Assembly (NCBI GenBank): GCA_005784505.1
Contig: VCAZ01000111.1
Coordinates: forward strand, 1,098,537-1,162,536
Source: Bagarius yarrelli
Lineage: Eukaryota > Chordata > Actinopteri > Siluriformes > Sisoridae
Direction: 5' to 3'
DNA: 64,000 nt
Made by a program: the position numbers and the translations under genes. A model generated the notes under the pieces. It searched no databases. It saw only the letters and a program-made list of their open reading frames with translations, and had not been told where the DNA came from. Positions 44,338-55,137 of the stretch are shown here, piece by piece (position 1 is the first letter of the stretch; every line of letters starts with the position of its first letter).

Positions 44338-44545
44338 TGTGAAGCATGGTTTTCAGGGATTTGCTCACTCAGTCACAAAATGATAAACGTTAGGCTCTAT
44401 TGTTGGGTAAAGAGGTCTGGGATACACTTAGTGTTCCAGTTCATCTTAAGGTGGGGTTGAGGTCAAGATACTTGTTTTCTTCTAATCTAATTAGAACCTC
44501 ACAATGTCTTTATGACGCTTCAGGGACTTTGTCCACAGGGACATT
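44338..44545 (-). mobile_element. Tc1-like relic (same lineage as 6788 and 57640)
   Basis: The words ggatttgctcactcagtcac, ggtggggttgaggtcaagat and caatgtctttatgacgct are antisense to the catalytic region of this Tc1 lineage. The aggtggggttgaggtcaag word is the reverse of the SPDLNP-coding segment at 57770-57790. Confidence 0.55.
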
Positions 44546-44555
44546 TTCAAGCTGA

Positions 44556-45270
44556 AAACATTTTGGCAACTTTTTTGGATTCTGTAACCACCCTGTATTG
44601 TGTGGAGGACCCATTATGAGACATTCAGCAGAGAAGGTTCCATGCTACCATGAAGTTTACTAATGTAGTCAGCCTCTTCTGAGCCAGCAGCTTCCTGATG
44701 CAGATTACCAGCAGAGGGCGAGCCAACTGGCAATCAAGCCTTTCTTGAGCTCTCAAGTGCTTGTGGGGTCAACTGACTTGGCTCCTGCCCAGCATCCACT
44801 TGGACGTGAAAACTGAGCTAGGTACCTGTCTGGTCTGCTTGGTAGGCCTGTAGCGTAGTCATTTTATATAAGCATGCTTCTACCTGATCTGCTGAGATTT
44901 ATGTTTTATCCATTAAGGTGGAAGTGTTTTTGAAGCCCTAAGGGCCTCCTGTGATGCCGCACTTTGGGACAGATAGCCGGCTAGTGTCTGTTCAACAAGT
45001 GGCATCACTTGTTAACCAGCTATATTGGAGTATTGTACCCCATAGCCATAGTTGAATATAATTTATTCTGATACTGAAAAAATAGGAGGCCCCGTAGTGG
45101 AGGCTCCAGCTTAGGTTTAAGGAAGCAGTCATCCAGTTTATTTTGCAGACAAACGTCCCCGACTTTGCATGTCCCATTCCCAGGCAGCTAACACACTGAA
45201 AGTGTGTATCCATGCCCTAAATAAATCTGGGGCAAGGATAAGCACACCGCCTAAAATTTTCTTTCTCTTA
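44556..45270 (-). mobile_element. DIRS-like retrotransposon relic
   Basis: Reading the minus strand from 45215: HFQCVSCLGMGHAKSG (a CxxCLGxxHA motif), then near 44870 LQAYQAD, then near 44610 WVLHTIQGGYRIQ. These three blocks in this order match the gag-like region leading into the reverse transcriptase of fish DIRS-type elements as I remember them. All frames are interrupted. No terminal repeats and no tyrosine recombinase segment are seen. The clade call is less sure than the retroelement call. Confidence 0.5.
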
Positions 45271-45454
45271 ATCCTCATACACACATACACACACGCGTTG
45301 AAGGAAAAGAGCTTACCGAGGCACGGTGTTTACATAGCATTACCTTCTGGTCGATGACGTTACCCAGCTGTGACGTAATGCTTTCTAATTGGTCGCATTA
45401 CACACATGCTTCAGGGCAAAAGTTATAAAAGGGTGTTTCCAAAGCTTTTTTTAG

Positions 45455-45593
45455 AGAGCCGGAACCAATTAATGGAATTTTAATTCATTTCAATGGAAAA
45501 ATTTATTTGACATACGAGTTTGACATTTGAGTTACAAGCTCCGTCACGGAACCAATTAAACTCGTAAGTCAAGGCACTGCTGTACCACAGCTT
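45455..45593 (-). mobile_element. hAT-type MITE fragment (CTTACGAGTTTAATTGGTTCC family)
   Basis: The reverse complement opens cagcagtgccttgacttacg, agtttaattggttccgtgac and ggagcttgtaactcaaatg, and continues to ccattgaaatgaatt and ccattaattggttcc. This is a known kind of fish MITE with inner inverted GGTTCC/GGAACC blocks. The second terminus is missing. Confidence 0.55.
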
Positions 45594-46129
45594 AAGCAAT
45601 AAAATGCGTTTAGTTCAGTTCCTGTAGTTTTGTCTATTTATATTCTAATCACTCGCTTTAGATCTTGGACGTCTAGACAGACAATTAGCCTCTGTTCTGC
45701 TGATGAACCAAATCTGAGTCACTGTTTTTTAGTTATTTTTCACAGTTTTTGTTACTTAAATTTTCAGTAGTGTATCATAATAAATGCAGAAATTGCATGA
45801 ACACATTATGCCGTTGCTTTCACTGCCAACAAAAGGACGGTGTGTTTATATTTAGATTTCTTTTCTGGATAACAATTTTAACTTGGTTATTTTTAATAAT
45901 AATAAAAAAAAAAGTCAGCAGTTTTTCTTTATCTGTTTCAGGCTGTCTCATTCACAGCAAATGAGTGATTTAAGTTCAAGATAAAAAAAAAAATAAATAA
46001 ATAAAATCTCTGTGTCATATCGTCCCAGCCTACATTTTTTCCAATAAGCCGTGCCCTATATCAGTGAAAGCCTCCAATGATTCACAGCAGAAGATAAATA
46101 ATTCAGATAACCATCCATATCTTCATTTC
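45594..46129. other. unassigned sequence
   Basis: Poly-A runs at 45900-45915 and 45980-46005; nothing else recognised. Confidence 0.5.
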
Positions 46130-46510
46130 ATACACCCCAGCAGAGCATCGGGGCACTTGCTTATCTTATCCGAACTTAAAATTTCCCTCACATCCTCGGC
46201 GTAGAGTGTGTGAGAGAGTTTCTGATCTTTTCTTTTGTGGACAAACTGTTAAGGGCTAGACCCCGGGAGGTGATAAAGGAGCACCTGATTCAGTGTTCAG
46301 TGTTCAGTTGAGTCGGAGTGGGTGGTAAAAAGAGGGGAGGGAGTTATTGTCAAGTTGATCTGGACTGCAGTGTTGCATCTGGCCTTTGCGTACATCAGCG
46401 GGTGACAGCATGAGCAATGTGCTGAGCCAGGCCCATGCATCATCTTTTGGCAGATGCTTAACCCGCTGATTGCCTTTCAGAAGCCAGCAACATGGATCAG
46501 TTCCCTCTGC
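46130..46510. other. candidate conserved non-coding stretch
   Basis: Repeat-free, relatively GC-rich for the window (gtacatcagcgggtgacagc, cagatgcttaacccgctgat). No coding frame. A guess from texture. Confidence 0.22.
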
Positions 46511-46569
46511 CCTTCAGTGCGCACTGGTCTAACTGCCTGTTGTTTACTTCTTATATACATGACAATGCA

Positions 46570-46610
46570 TACACACACACACACACACACATACACATAC
46601 ACTCTATCTT
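46570..46610. repeat. (CA)n microsatellite
   Basis: About ten pure AC units followed by imperfect ATAC units. Confidence 0.9.
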
Positions 46611-47299
46611 ACTAAATCTATCCATTTTTTATTCAAGATTAAATATTTGGATTGGACAGTTTTTGGTTTTTTTTGTCGGATGTCTTCCAAAGGATGTATA
46701 AATACAGAATTACATATATTTAAAGCAATTAGGTTAACGATTGATATCGAGATGTGAAGATGACAAAAAAATGTTTGGAACCCATTGACCTACCCTGCCT
46801 TTACCTTAATCTTTCATTAAATTAACACGGGTACTGGTGTTGTAATCGTTCCAATATGAACTATGATCATTCATCTCTATGCTTCCTGTGACCACAATAT
46901 AAAATAAATAAACTGCCAGGAATTACATACTGTAATTTTGTGACTCCAGAATATATCCTTTTGTAGGAACTTCATGAAGTTCAAAATTACATTACTTTAA
47001 TAATTCTGTGCAAAGTGCAAGATTTTCACCACATCTATCCTGCTAAAGAGATTGGAACTTTATAAAGCAGTAAAAAATGCTAAGTCTGATTTCAGCTCCC
47101 ACGAACTGTCACGAACAACCTCAATTACTGATATAAAAACTGGGTTTTAGGTCACTATTTAAGAAGACCGTAGACAAACCCGAGGGAGTTCATGACTAAA
47201 TGGTTCTTTTGGCAAAAGCGCTGTGTTACTAGATTAATTACAAGTGAGAGAAAAGTGCACTTGGCAAATTGAGCAATCACAGGCTTCCTCAAACTGAAA
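46611..47299. other. unassigned sequence
   Basis: No family or credible frame recognised. Confidence 0.5.
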
Positions 47300-47307
47300 G
47301 AGCAAGC

Positions 47308-47347
<40 letters not shown>

Positions 47348-47375
47348 GGGAGGGCAGGAAGGAGGGAGGGAGGAC
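47300..47375. repeat. (GA)n / GGGA-rich purine tract
   Basis: About 14 GA units pass into ggagggagg-type units. The antisense Leu/Ser-rich frame is an artefact. Confidence 0.9.
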
Positions 47376-47801
47376 CTAAAATTACCATTCATGCCAAAAC
47401 ACTTGAGACCACATGTCTTAAGTCAAAAGTTTAGTCCTAAAGAAAGCATGGCCAGCTGCTTTATAAACCAAGCATATGCCAGAAATCCCACTTCCTGTCT
47501 TGTACCTGGTTAACCTTCAGACCTTTGGTGACAACAGCAAGGTAACGAGACACCTGCTGGGCCAAACGTTTTTTGGTTTTTTTTGCATTAGCTTTAAAGA
47601 CTGTTGGATTGATTTTTGTACTCTGTAAACTGTCCATTAAACATTTTAATAAAATTAAAATAGTTTCATATACTTATACAAGTCATTTAACTATCCAAGC
47701 AGCCAATCATGTGGTAGCGGGACAGTGCAATTCAGTTTAAACCAGACAAAACACTTATTATTGGCTGCTTGGAAACATGTCAAAAACACAACAGTTTAAA
47801 A
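47376..47801. other. unassigned sequence
   Basis: No family recognised. Confidence 0.5.
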
Positions 47802-47876
47802 CATTGGTTAAGTTGTTGGACTGCTAATTAGAAGACCGGGGTTCAATTCCCAACACCACCAACTCAATAGCAGCAA
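47802..47876 (+). mobile_element. SINE family A head fragment
   Basis: It has attggttaagttgttggac, agaagaccggggttcaattccc (B box GGTTCAATTCC) and caacaccaccaa. The core and tail are absent. Confidence 0.75.
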
Positions 47877-49249
47877 CATCTACTATGTGCTTAAATGCAA
47901 GATATTGAAAAATATGCATTTTTATTTGGTTCGTTAAGCTACTTTGAATTTGCAAGCTATGATTAAAATGAATCCCGTGCAGCAGAGGACATGGACTAGC
48001 TCTTCGATTTGATTCAATTTCTACTGATCAATTCATAATCATAAATTACGTTATTTAAGCTCTTTCCGTCAAGAAAAAAATATATACATATGATTTAGAA
48101 TGTATTTAGTTCATCACAGATGTCCATGTAATAGTAAAAAAAGTGAGAAAGGGATATAAAATCCAATTAAGAATGAAAAGACTGAGGTCCTGGTGGTGGT
48201 GTTGTCTAAATCTTAACTAATTTAGAAGCAGTCCAATTGGCTGCATCGTAAGTTATTTAACACGGAAAACTGCACAAATCTTTTAATGGGATTAGTAGAA
48301 AAACTTCAGAGCAGAACATGGTGTGATGAGCTTCACTGGTCAGCGCCTCCAGGCCGTAATTTAATCAATACCGTTTAGACTAAACAAGATAGCCGAGGGA
48401 ATATTCCTGTCTGAGGCAAGCATTTCGGTGCCCAAGCAGACATGTGACCTGTCAATACCCAGCATTAGTCTTTCTTCACCATCAACCAATCACTGATTAC
48501 TGAAAAATCCCAATAACATTTTACTGTTGAACATTTTTATAATGACCTGTTTTTCATCTTTACTGATCCCAATATCCCATCACCGCTAACCAAAGCTAGC
48601 CATTTGCATTTGCAACTTTTTTTTTTAATATAATTTTAACATGACAGTTTAAACTCTCTGGGTTTCTGATGAATATAAAGAAAACAAAAAAAAAACCCAG
48701 CGTGTAGCTTTGTGGTTATTATTTATGATTATTCATTTACAACCAACATGTAAGTATATATGGTTTTTAATTTCCTATTTGATGGTTCTGCGTGGACAAA
48801 AAAAAATAAATAAATACATGGGCTAAAAGGGACGCCCAGTATCAATTTAGCAATTTTATTATGGTTCAAGATGACTTAATTATCTGGAAGGTAAGCTATC
48901 TTTCTGTCATGTTCATCGCAAAGTTTTTGTTTAGCCTAGCCTAGCATTACATTTGCCTGTTTTTATCACCTGCTTATATGTTTATTTATTCTTCTTGCCC
49001 TCCTTAACCTTTTGTCTGTATTATGTCTCTGATCTGACTAAGAAATTACACACCTTCCAACTACGGCCCTCTGAAACAACAGTGTGAATCAATGTTTGAT
49101 CCACATAATATAAACAACTAACATGTATTTCGCTATTAATACACGTCACCACCTTCAGGATGTGAATTAATCAGTTTGTCAATGAAAGTGTGGGAAGAGA
49201 GAGATAGAAGCAACTTAATTCACACTAGTAAAAGTGTATAATTTAAGCC
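47877..49249. other. unassigned sequence with one candidate conserved stretch (48290-48500)
   Basis: No repeat family recognised. The part at 48290-48500 (gtcagcgcctccaggccgta, atttaatcaataccg) is repeat-free and balanced. The rest is AT-rich. Confidence 0.35.
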
Positions 49250-49850
49250 TGACCAATTGCTTTATTTCCTTCTTCTTCTTTTCATTGTTCCCTTCAGGGG
49301 TCACCACAACTAATCATCTGCCTCCACCTATTCCCTATCCTCTGTGTCCTCTTCACTTATTCTTTTACCTCTGCAGCTACATTTCTAACATCCTCCTACG
49401 GATATTTCCACTATTTTCTTCTCTGCACACGTCCAAACCATCTCAATCTGTCCTCTCTGACTTTGTCCCTGACACGTCTAACGTGAGCTGTCCCTCTGAT
49501 GTGCTCATTTCTAATCCTGTCCAACCCTAGCAATCCCGAAGAGAATTTCAACATCTTCAGCTCTGCCACCTCTAACTCTTCCTCCTGTCTCCTCCTCAAT
49601 GCTTCTGTCTCCAAACTATACAACATAGCTGCTCTCGCCACTGTCTTCAACACCTTCCCCTTGATTCCTGCTGATAGTCTTCTGTCACACATCACCCCTG
49701 ACACATTTCTTCACCCATTCCAACCTGCCTGCACTCAGTTCACTGCGTATCACCGCTTTTCCACACACTCCCTTGCTCTGGACTGTCGACCCCCAATATC
49801 TTAAATTTCTGTACCTTCTTCACCTCTTCACTCTGTTTTGTTTCTATTTA
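49250..49850 (-). pseudogene. LINE reverse transcriptase C-terminus and 3' tail
   Basis: The minus strand is open from about 49704 to 49411 and reads SGVMCDRRLSAGIKGKVLKT, then YSLETEALRRRQEEELEVAE, LKMLKFSSGLLGLDRIRNEH and RLRWFGRVQRR. Upstream, EVKKVQKFKILG lies in another frame at 49790-49830. Downstream is the 3' end shared with 1800-2185, with its GAAGAAG tail. This is the C-terminal, post-catalytic part of a non-LTR retrotransposon, probably RTE-like. It is 5' truncated and frameshifted. The two long plus-strand frames here are shadows. Confidence 0.75.
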
Positions 49851-50214
49851 TTTAATTCATAATTGCTCGAGTTCCTGTAGTTACTTTTAATGTTCTATGA
49901 AAGCCAAACAAAAAACTGAAAGAAATCCTACGCTGTATTATATTTTCAATAACATTTTAAGGATGGCATTGGGTGTCATAAGTTGCACATTACTATTCAA
50001 TCCTACGTAGATAGTAAAAAGCTTTCAGAGGCTGATTCAGACTTATTTTTATACATAAAAATATCCGCCTCCATTAATTAAAGAAAATGTGGTCATTATG
50101 CAATAATAAAGTCTCTGTTGAAAGACCCAGACTTCGTTGCTGCACACTAACTTAAAGGATAAGTGGTTTAAAATATATATTTGTAGACGGAAATTTACTT
50201 AAAATCACACACTC
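49851..50214. other. unassigned sequence
   Basis: No family recognised. Confidence 0.5.
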
Positions 50215-50400
50215 CAGTGTCACCCAGATACTGATGGTGTTTCTTTCTTATATTATCTCAGGGAGTTTTTTTCTTGCCACCATTACCTGAGGCTTTTTTT
50301 TTTTTTTTTATATTTGCAATTTTTTACTGCAAATATTTGTATTTCTGTAAAGCTGCATTGAGATTCCCGAGCAGACTCTTGGATCTGGAATTAAACAGTA
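50215..50400 (+). mobile_element. LINE 3'-tail copy
   Basis: The words tgtcacccagatactgatgg, gggagtttttttcttgccac and ttctgtaaagctgcattgag follow the order of the LINE tail at 25245-25400. The copy leads straight into the 107-bp tandem array. Confidence 0.6.
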
Positions 50401-50675
50401 AAGATAAAAAACGTAGAATAAATGTTAAGATCATTTTAATTTCTTGAATTCAGTGGAATCTGCATTGAGATTTCATAGCTAATACTTGGCTCTGGAATTA
50501 AGCAGTAAAGTTCACAGTTATGGGTTGTATGTTAGAACCATTTTAATTCCTTTACTTCAATAGAATCTGCATTGAGATTCCAGAGTTTATTCTTGGTTCT
50601 GGAATTAAGCAGTAAAGTTTACAATCATAGGCTGTATGTTAAGACCCATTTAATTTCTTGACTTCAGTAGAATTC
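50355..50675 (+). repeat. 107-bp tandem array, three units
   Basis: The word gcattgagat starts at 50355, 50462 and 50569, exactly 107 bp apart. Each unit contains tctggaattaa-cagtaaag, a tgttag/tgttaa stretch and cattttaatt, and ends with cttca-taga-tct. Unit 1 begins within the gtaaagctgcattgag motif of the LINE tail, so the array grew from that tail. Confidence 0.9.
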
Positions 50676-51129
50676 ACACCCAACAGCTTGTTTAAAAATG
50701 TAACAAACGTCAATACAAGCGAAAAAATTGATTTTCTTGTTAATTCGCTTGTACAAAAATGCAACAAAACAACATTCCTTTCAAAGTTCTTGTGGGATTA
50801 TATATTGCTGGGGTGGTTATTGTGTAGTACAGCAGGGTTGAATGTAGGAGTATTTTATAAAAGAAAATTGAAACATTTACCAGCCCACAGCATTATAGTT
50901 CCACTAGTTATGTTCCTTGTATCTGCTGGGATTGAGTAGAGCGATCAATGGCATCACTCTGTGAACAACTAGCTTACATCCCTACTGTGCCAGCAGCTTG
51001 AAATAAGAGAAGTCTCACACACTGAGAAGGATATGATATAAAAGCGCTTTAAACATAACTGTCCACATAACATTTTGCATGTTTATTTATTGTAATTAGT
51101 CATTAGTAGTTGTTTGAATGTATTTTTAA
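50676..51129. other. unassigned sequence
   Basis: A 93-residue plus-strand frame (50658-50939) overlaps the end of the array and contains no motif that I recognise. Confidence 0.45.
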
Positions 51130-51562
51130 CATTAACATATTGATATTTCTAGGGCAGAGCTTACACTTTTTCACGCCAATTTTCCAATTTGTGTCCCGGA
51201 TTCAGACACAGTCTTAGTGTTCAAGTCGAGGCTGAAAACACATTTATTTAGCCGAGCCTTTAATCTGTAATGTTTTCTTAAGTATAGGAGCAAAACTGGA
51301 GAAATGATGGATATAGACTGTTGGGTGAACTGGGGTATTTGTATGCTGTCGTTCCTCCACTTTTACACGTTCACTCAGGTTTGTTTGTGGTGGTTTGGTG
51401 GGCCGGCTCTTTCTTCCTACTTTATCTCAAGGAGGTTTTTTTTTTGCTATAGGACTGCAATGGACAAACTTGGCCTTTTCATGGTTACTGCAGTCTGTGT
51501 GAAGCGGCTTTGAGACAATGTCCATTGTTATAAGCACTATATAAATGAAAATGATTTGATTT
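51130..51562 (+). mobile_element. LINE C-terminal scrap and 3' tail
   Basis: At 51219-51272 the plus strand reads VFKSRLKTHLFSRAFNL then stop, the typical end of the fish LINE protein also represented at 24812. The 3' UTR includes ttcttcctactttatctca and ends gtgaagcggctttgagacaa, then ttataagcactatataaatg. The coding part upstream is decayed. Confidence 0.65.
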
Positions 51563-51565
51563 TCG

Positions 51566-51702
51566 GGGGTAAGTGGTAGTGCAGCGGTTAAAGTGTTGGA
51601 TTGCTAATTGGAGGATCAGGGTTTGTTTCTCAGCACCACCAAGTTATCACCTCTGGGCCCCTGAGCAAAACCCTTTAGCTACAATTTCTTAGTAAATGCA
51701 AA
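51566..51702 (+). mobile_element. SINE family A copy, tail eroded
   Basis: The head is gtaagtggtagtgcagcggt with a good A box. The B box is mutated (GGTTTGTTTCTC), the core is cccctgagcaaaacccttt, and the tail is reduced to cttagtaaatgcaaa. Confidence 0.8.
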
Positions 51703-52858
51703 TTGACATAAGAGTTTTCATCTTTTAGTCTAAAAAAATTTGTTTCAAGTTTTTGGTAACATAATTTGCTTTTTTAAAAAATGTATTAACATTAAATCTG
51801 GTATAAAAACTGATATAACAAGTGATAACAGGATCTAATGTGTCCTAATAGTGTAGAAATGATACTTTTAGGTTTAGGTTTGCATTTTGCCTTTGCATCA
51901 GGTTATTAAATGTTTTATATATTTGTTCTACATACATATTTGTTTATTAAATACATTTGAAGAAAGTGTTTTGTGCATTATTTTTTTCATTTATATCCAT
52001 TACTTCAAAATTCATACGAATCTGAAATACAGAGTACTTTGGAAAGTGCTTTAATAGGATATCAAATGCAGTCCCCGACTTCCTGCTATCAACCACTGTA
52101 GGCAATTACATTACCGTAACCCTAATGCGACTTTAATATGATGGCTATCAGTTAACAACCCAGGCCTTATTACTCCAATCAATTAGAACCTGAGAGGGGC
52201 CACATCTGGGATGCAGTTCCTATTCTGATTAGCGTCATAAGCAGGGAGTCCGCCCTCCCACCGAGAAACTCTAGCCTGTGAGGGATAAGTGAACGGAGTG
52301 CTGCTTCTCTAAAGACACAATATCAAGCACAACAGACAAAAGACTCTTTTCCTCAGAGCAACCAAATTGCTTTTAAGACATGAAGAACAGGCAGTGCCAG
52401 AACCCTTCTATCATTCTGTTCTACTCAAGCACTTGAGACTTCAAACTCATTAGGAAAAAGAAAGAAAGAAAGAAAGACAATGTTTTCACAAGACGATTTG
52501 AAACAAACTAATAGAAGCATCTGTAGATCACATGATCTCTGGCTTGAAGGGATAGCTTTCTCTCTGGTCTGTTACCACAATGGTTGTCAATAAGGGAATA
52601 AGTAAGATCAATCGGGTGAAGGAAGGCAATTTGTGCTTTCTGTCTAGTGTGTTTAGCTTCACTGTGGAGTTGCATAAGCTTCAGCTTAAAAAACTGGAAT
52701 AGTTAACGCTACCTTTCCTGTGCTGTTGTGGTTATTTAAAAGGGAAAAGCTGGCCAGTAGGAAGAAATCCACAAATTACTCTGCAATTGATTACCAGCAT
52801 TGTTAATGACCAATCACTTCTCACAGATGTTCCTAATGACCAACCGCCAATCAGCTTT
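51703..52858. other. unassigned sequence with (AAAG)n at 52453-52477
   Basis: The only repeat is a short AAAG tract. The stretch 52060-52320 (cattaccgtaaccctaatgc, caatcaattagaacctgag) is repeat-free and balanced, a weak candidate for a conserved element. Confidence 0.35.
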
Positions 52859-53282
52859 GTTCCTATCAGTGGTGGGCAGTCAGGGTCAGTAAGTCCTTCT
52901 CTGCTGCCTAAACGCTATTAGAATCACTGCCCTACAATTACAACCTAAATTCTAATATTTGTTCCATTGAATTGTATTAATTTAGTTGTATTGTATTAAT
53001 TAACAGTTTATTCTCTTCATTTCGTAGTGTTTTTCTTGCTGCTCTGCTTCCAGTTTGTGTATGTGGATGTTAGATTTTTTTGTCCAATCAGATTTCAGTT
53101 TCTATGTGTTACCATGTTAATCTGCCTTCAGAATCAGTAGCGCTGCCCATGGAATTTACACTATATTAGCAATGGGACTGTTTCTTTAACCAATCAGATT
53201 TCAAATTTGCCTCACAGGGTCAGCTAGCTGGCCCATAATAACGTCCCAGTTACCGAATGCTTCACCCGCCACTGGTTCCTAT
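52859..53282 (-). mobile_element. hAT-type MITE with perfect 8-bp target duplication
   Basis: The octamer gttcctat occurs at 52859-52866 and 53275-53282 and exactly brackets a 408-bp element. In plus orientation its ends are CAGTGGTGGG and CCCGCCACTG, a 10-bp inverted repeat with one mismatch. In reverse it matches the outer and middle parts of 36374-37336, so it is a shorter relative. No coding capacity. The perfect duplication suggests a relatively recent insertion. Confidence 0.9.
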
Positions 53283-54857
53283 TGACTAATAACTGATCAC
53301 TCTTGTTTCTAATGATCTAACTGGTTCATCCCACCTATGTAATCCTTCATCTATTCTTAAACTATTGAAGATGCTGGAAATAAATCAAGTAGCATATGCT
53401 TGTCTGTTGGGCTACCAGGTTTTTAGATTGTTGATAGAACTTGCAAATTATCTTTAATATCTTGTTTATATCACAATATTTATTTTCCTTAGCCACCATT
53501 TAGCATCTACCAAAAAGTTTTTGTTTTTTTGGCAGCTAGTCAAACCAGGCTACATTTTCTACATTTTCCAGAAGAACTGAAGGCAGTCGTATTGATGAGG
53601 AAGGAACAGCGACAACACAGAGATAATGAACTCGAGTGCTGATTTTACAGCCGGCATTGTAGAAAATCATCTCATAATTTAAGCAAACTAGAACAGGGAC
53701 ATGATGAGCTTTAAAGTGCTGCGTACACAGCTGGACTGAGTCTGGGTAACAGGTTTAGCTCGCAGTTTCATAACACTTTGAAGAGGCATAACGAGGAGAG
53801 ACTGTCACCATGAAAACGCTTTTTACTTCTTTTGTCAAAATGACTGAAAGGCTTGTTCGGTTCTGTTGGGCAATTAGTTAGGGCTTTTCTTTAGGGATGG
53901 CATTTGTTTAGCTGTAAAGGAAACAAAACCTCTACTAAACCTCCTGTTTTCTTTGTTTTACAAATACCCAGACATCAAAGTGTAGGTGTTACAATGCTAA
54001 TGGTAATTTTTTTTTTTTGCCAAACTAAAGCTTGAGTGCAGAAAGAAGCGGCACGCATGGAAACTAGTCAAGTCGAAGCAAATCTGGAGGGCCTTATTGC
54101 TCTCTCAATGTAGGAAAGAGTTTCAGATTTGCCCCGTCTTATTTGTCTGTCAGCAAAAACAAGTAAAGACTGATATCGTGCTGTAAAATGAGTCGATTTG
54201 CATGCTTAACTTTAGCCACAAGCGCCGTTTCAACAATAACATCAACACGTAGACAAAATCATCCTGTCAGGAGTTGCCAAGAGCTCACATATATATAAAT
54301 TTATGACCGAGCCATAATGGTAGAACGCCTTAAGCGTAAATTTCTGCTTTTTCTCCACGTGAGAACTGCCTACCTTTATATTTCAGTCATATTTATTGTT
54401 GAAAAGGCACAAAATTAGTTGATATGGAGGAATGAAAAAGAGGGTTATGGAGCTGGTGAACGGCTTCCGGAAAAAGGGTAGATACCTGACGGAGGGGGAG
54501 AATTGATCGTACTGCAGTGTGAGAAGATTTGCTATTACAAAGGCAAGACTGACCCCTTGTGTTAGACAGAATGTATAACAAAAATAAATAAATAAATAAA
54601 AATTTGACCTCTACATTTATTGTACAAGCGCATCTACTTATTAAGTAGACGAGCAAAAAAATCTTGAAAAAAAGCCTGCAATCAGGAAGAAGTTATTGCT
54701 GATTAAGATGTCTCCTAATGTGAAGGCTTTTTTGATGTATTTAAACCCAAACTTAATCATCATCTCTTTACTACACTAACCATCGTTCAGGTTAACAACA
54801 GTAGCAAAATAATTACTTGTTAATTCGGTTTAGTTTTTTAAATAACTCTGTAAATAA
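53283..54857. other. unassigned sequence with a candidate conserved stretch (53990-54270)
   Basis: No repeat family recognised apart from an AAAT run near 54580-54600. At 53990-54270 a repeat-free, balanced segment (ggcacgcatggaaactagtc, gagtcgatttgcatgcttaa) contains an octamer-like ATTTGCAT. Confidence 0.3.
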
Positions 54858-55100
54858 GGGCAGCACTGTGGCTTAATGTTTAACCTCACAGCAAGTTGTC
54901 TTACAGCAAGGAGGTCCCAGGTTCGATTCCCTTGCAGCGTCTTTTGGTGTGGAGTTTGCATGTTCTCCCCGTGCTTGTGTGGGGTTACTCCGGGTTCTCT
55001 GGTTTCCTCCCACACTCCAAAAACATGTAACAATTGCCCATAGGAGTGAGTGTGTGTGTGTGTGTGTGTGTGGTCATTTGATGGACTGGTGATCTGTCCA
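54858..55100 (+). mobile_element. SINE family C, copy with tRNA-like head
   Basis: The head is gggcagcactgtggcttaat, then cctcacagcaag and aaggaggtcccaggttcgat with B box GGTTCGATTCC. The body is gtggagtttgcatgttctcc, ggtttcctcccacactccaa, a (GT)n run at 55050-55072 and gatggactggtgatctgtcc. It stops there and continues into a reverse family A fragment. This copy shows the tRNA-derived origin of the family most clearly. Confidence 0.85.
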
Positions 55101-55137
55101 GTAGTCCAACGCCTTAACCACCACGCTACCACTTCCC
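55101..55137 (-). mobile_element. SINE family A head fragment, reverse
   Basis: The segment agtccaacgccttaaccacc then acgctaccacttccc is the antisense head with an A box (TAGCGTGGTGG). It joins the preceding SINE C without spacer. Confidence 0.7.

Noticed and set aside
47155..47388. Leu/Ser-rich minus-strand frame resembling a signal or membrane segment
   Set aside because: Translation of the (GA)n purine tract.
49234..49804. Two plus-strand frames of about 100 codons
   Set aside because: They lie antisense to the LINE reverse-transcriptase remnant, which explains the open reading on that strand.
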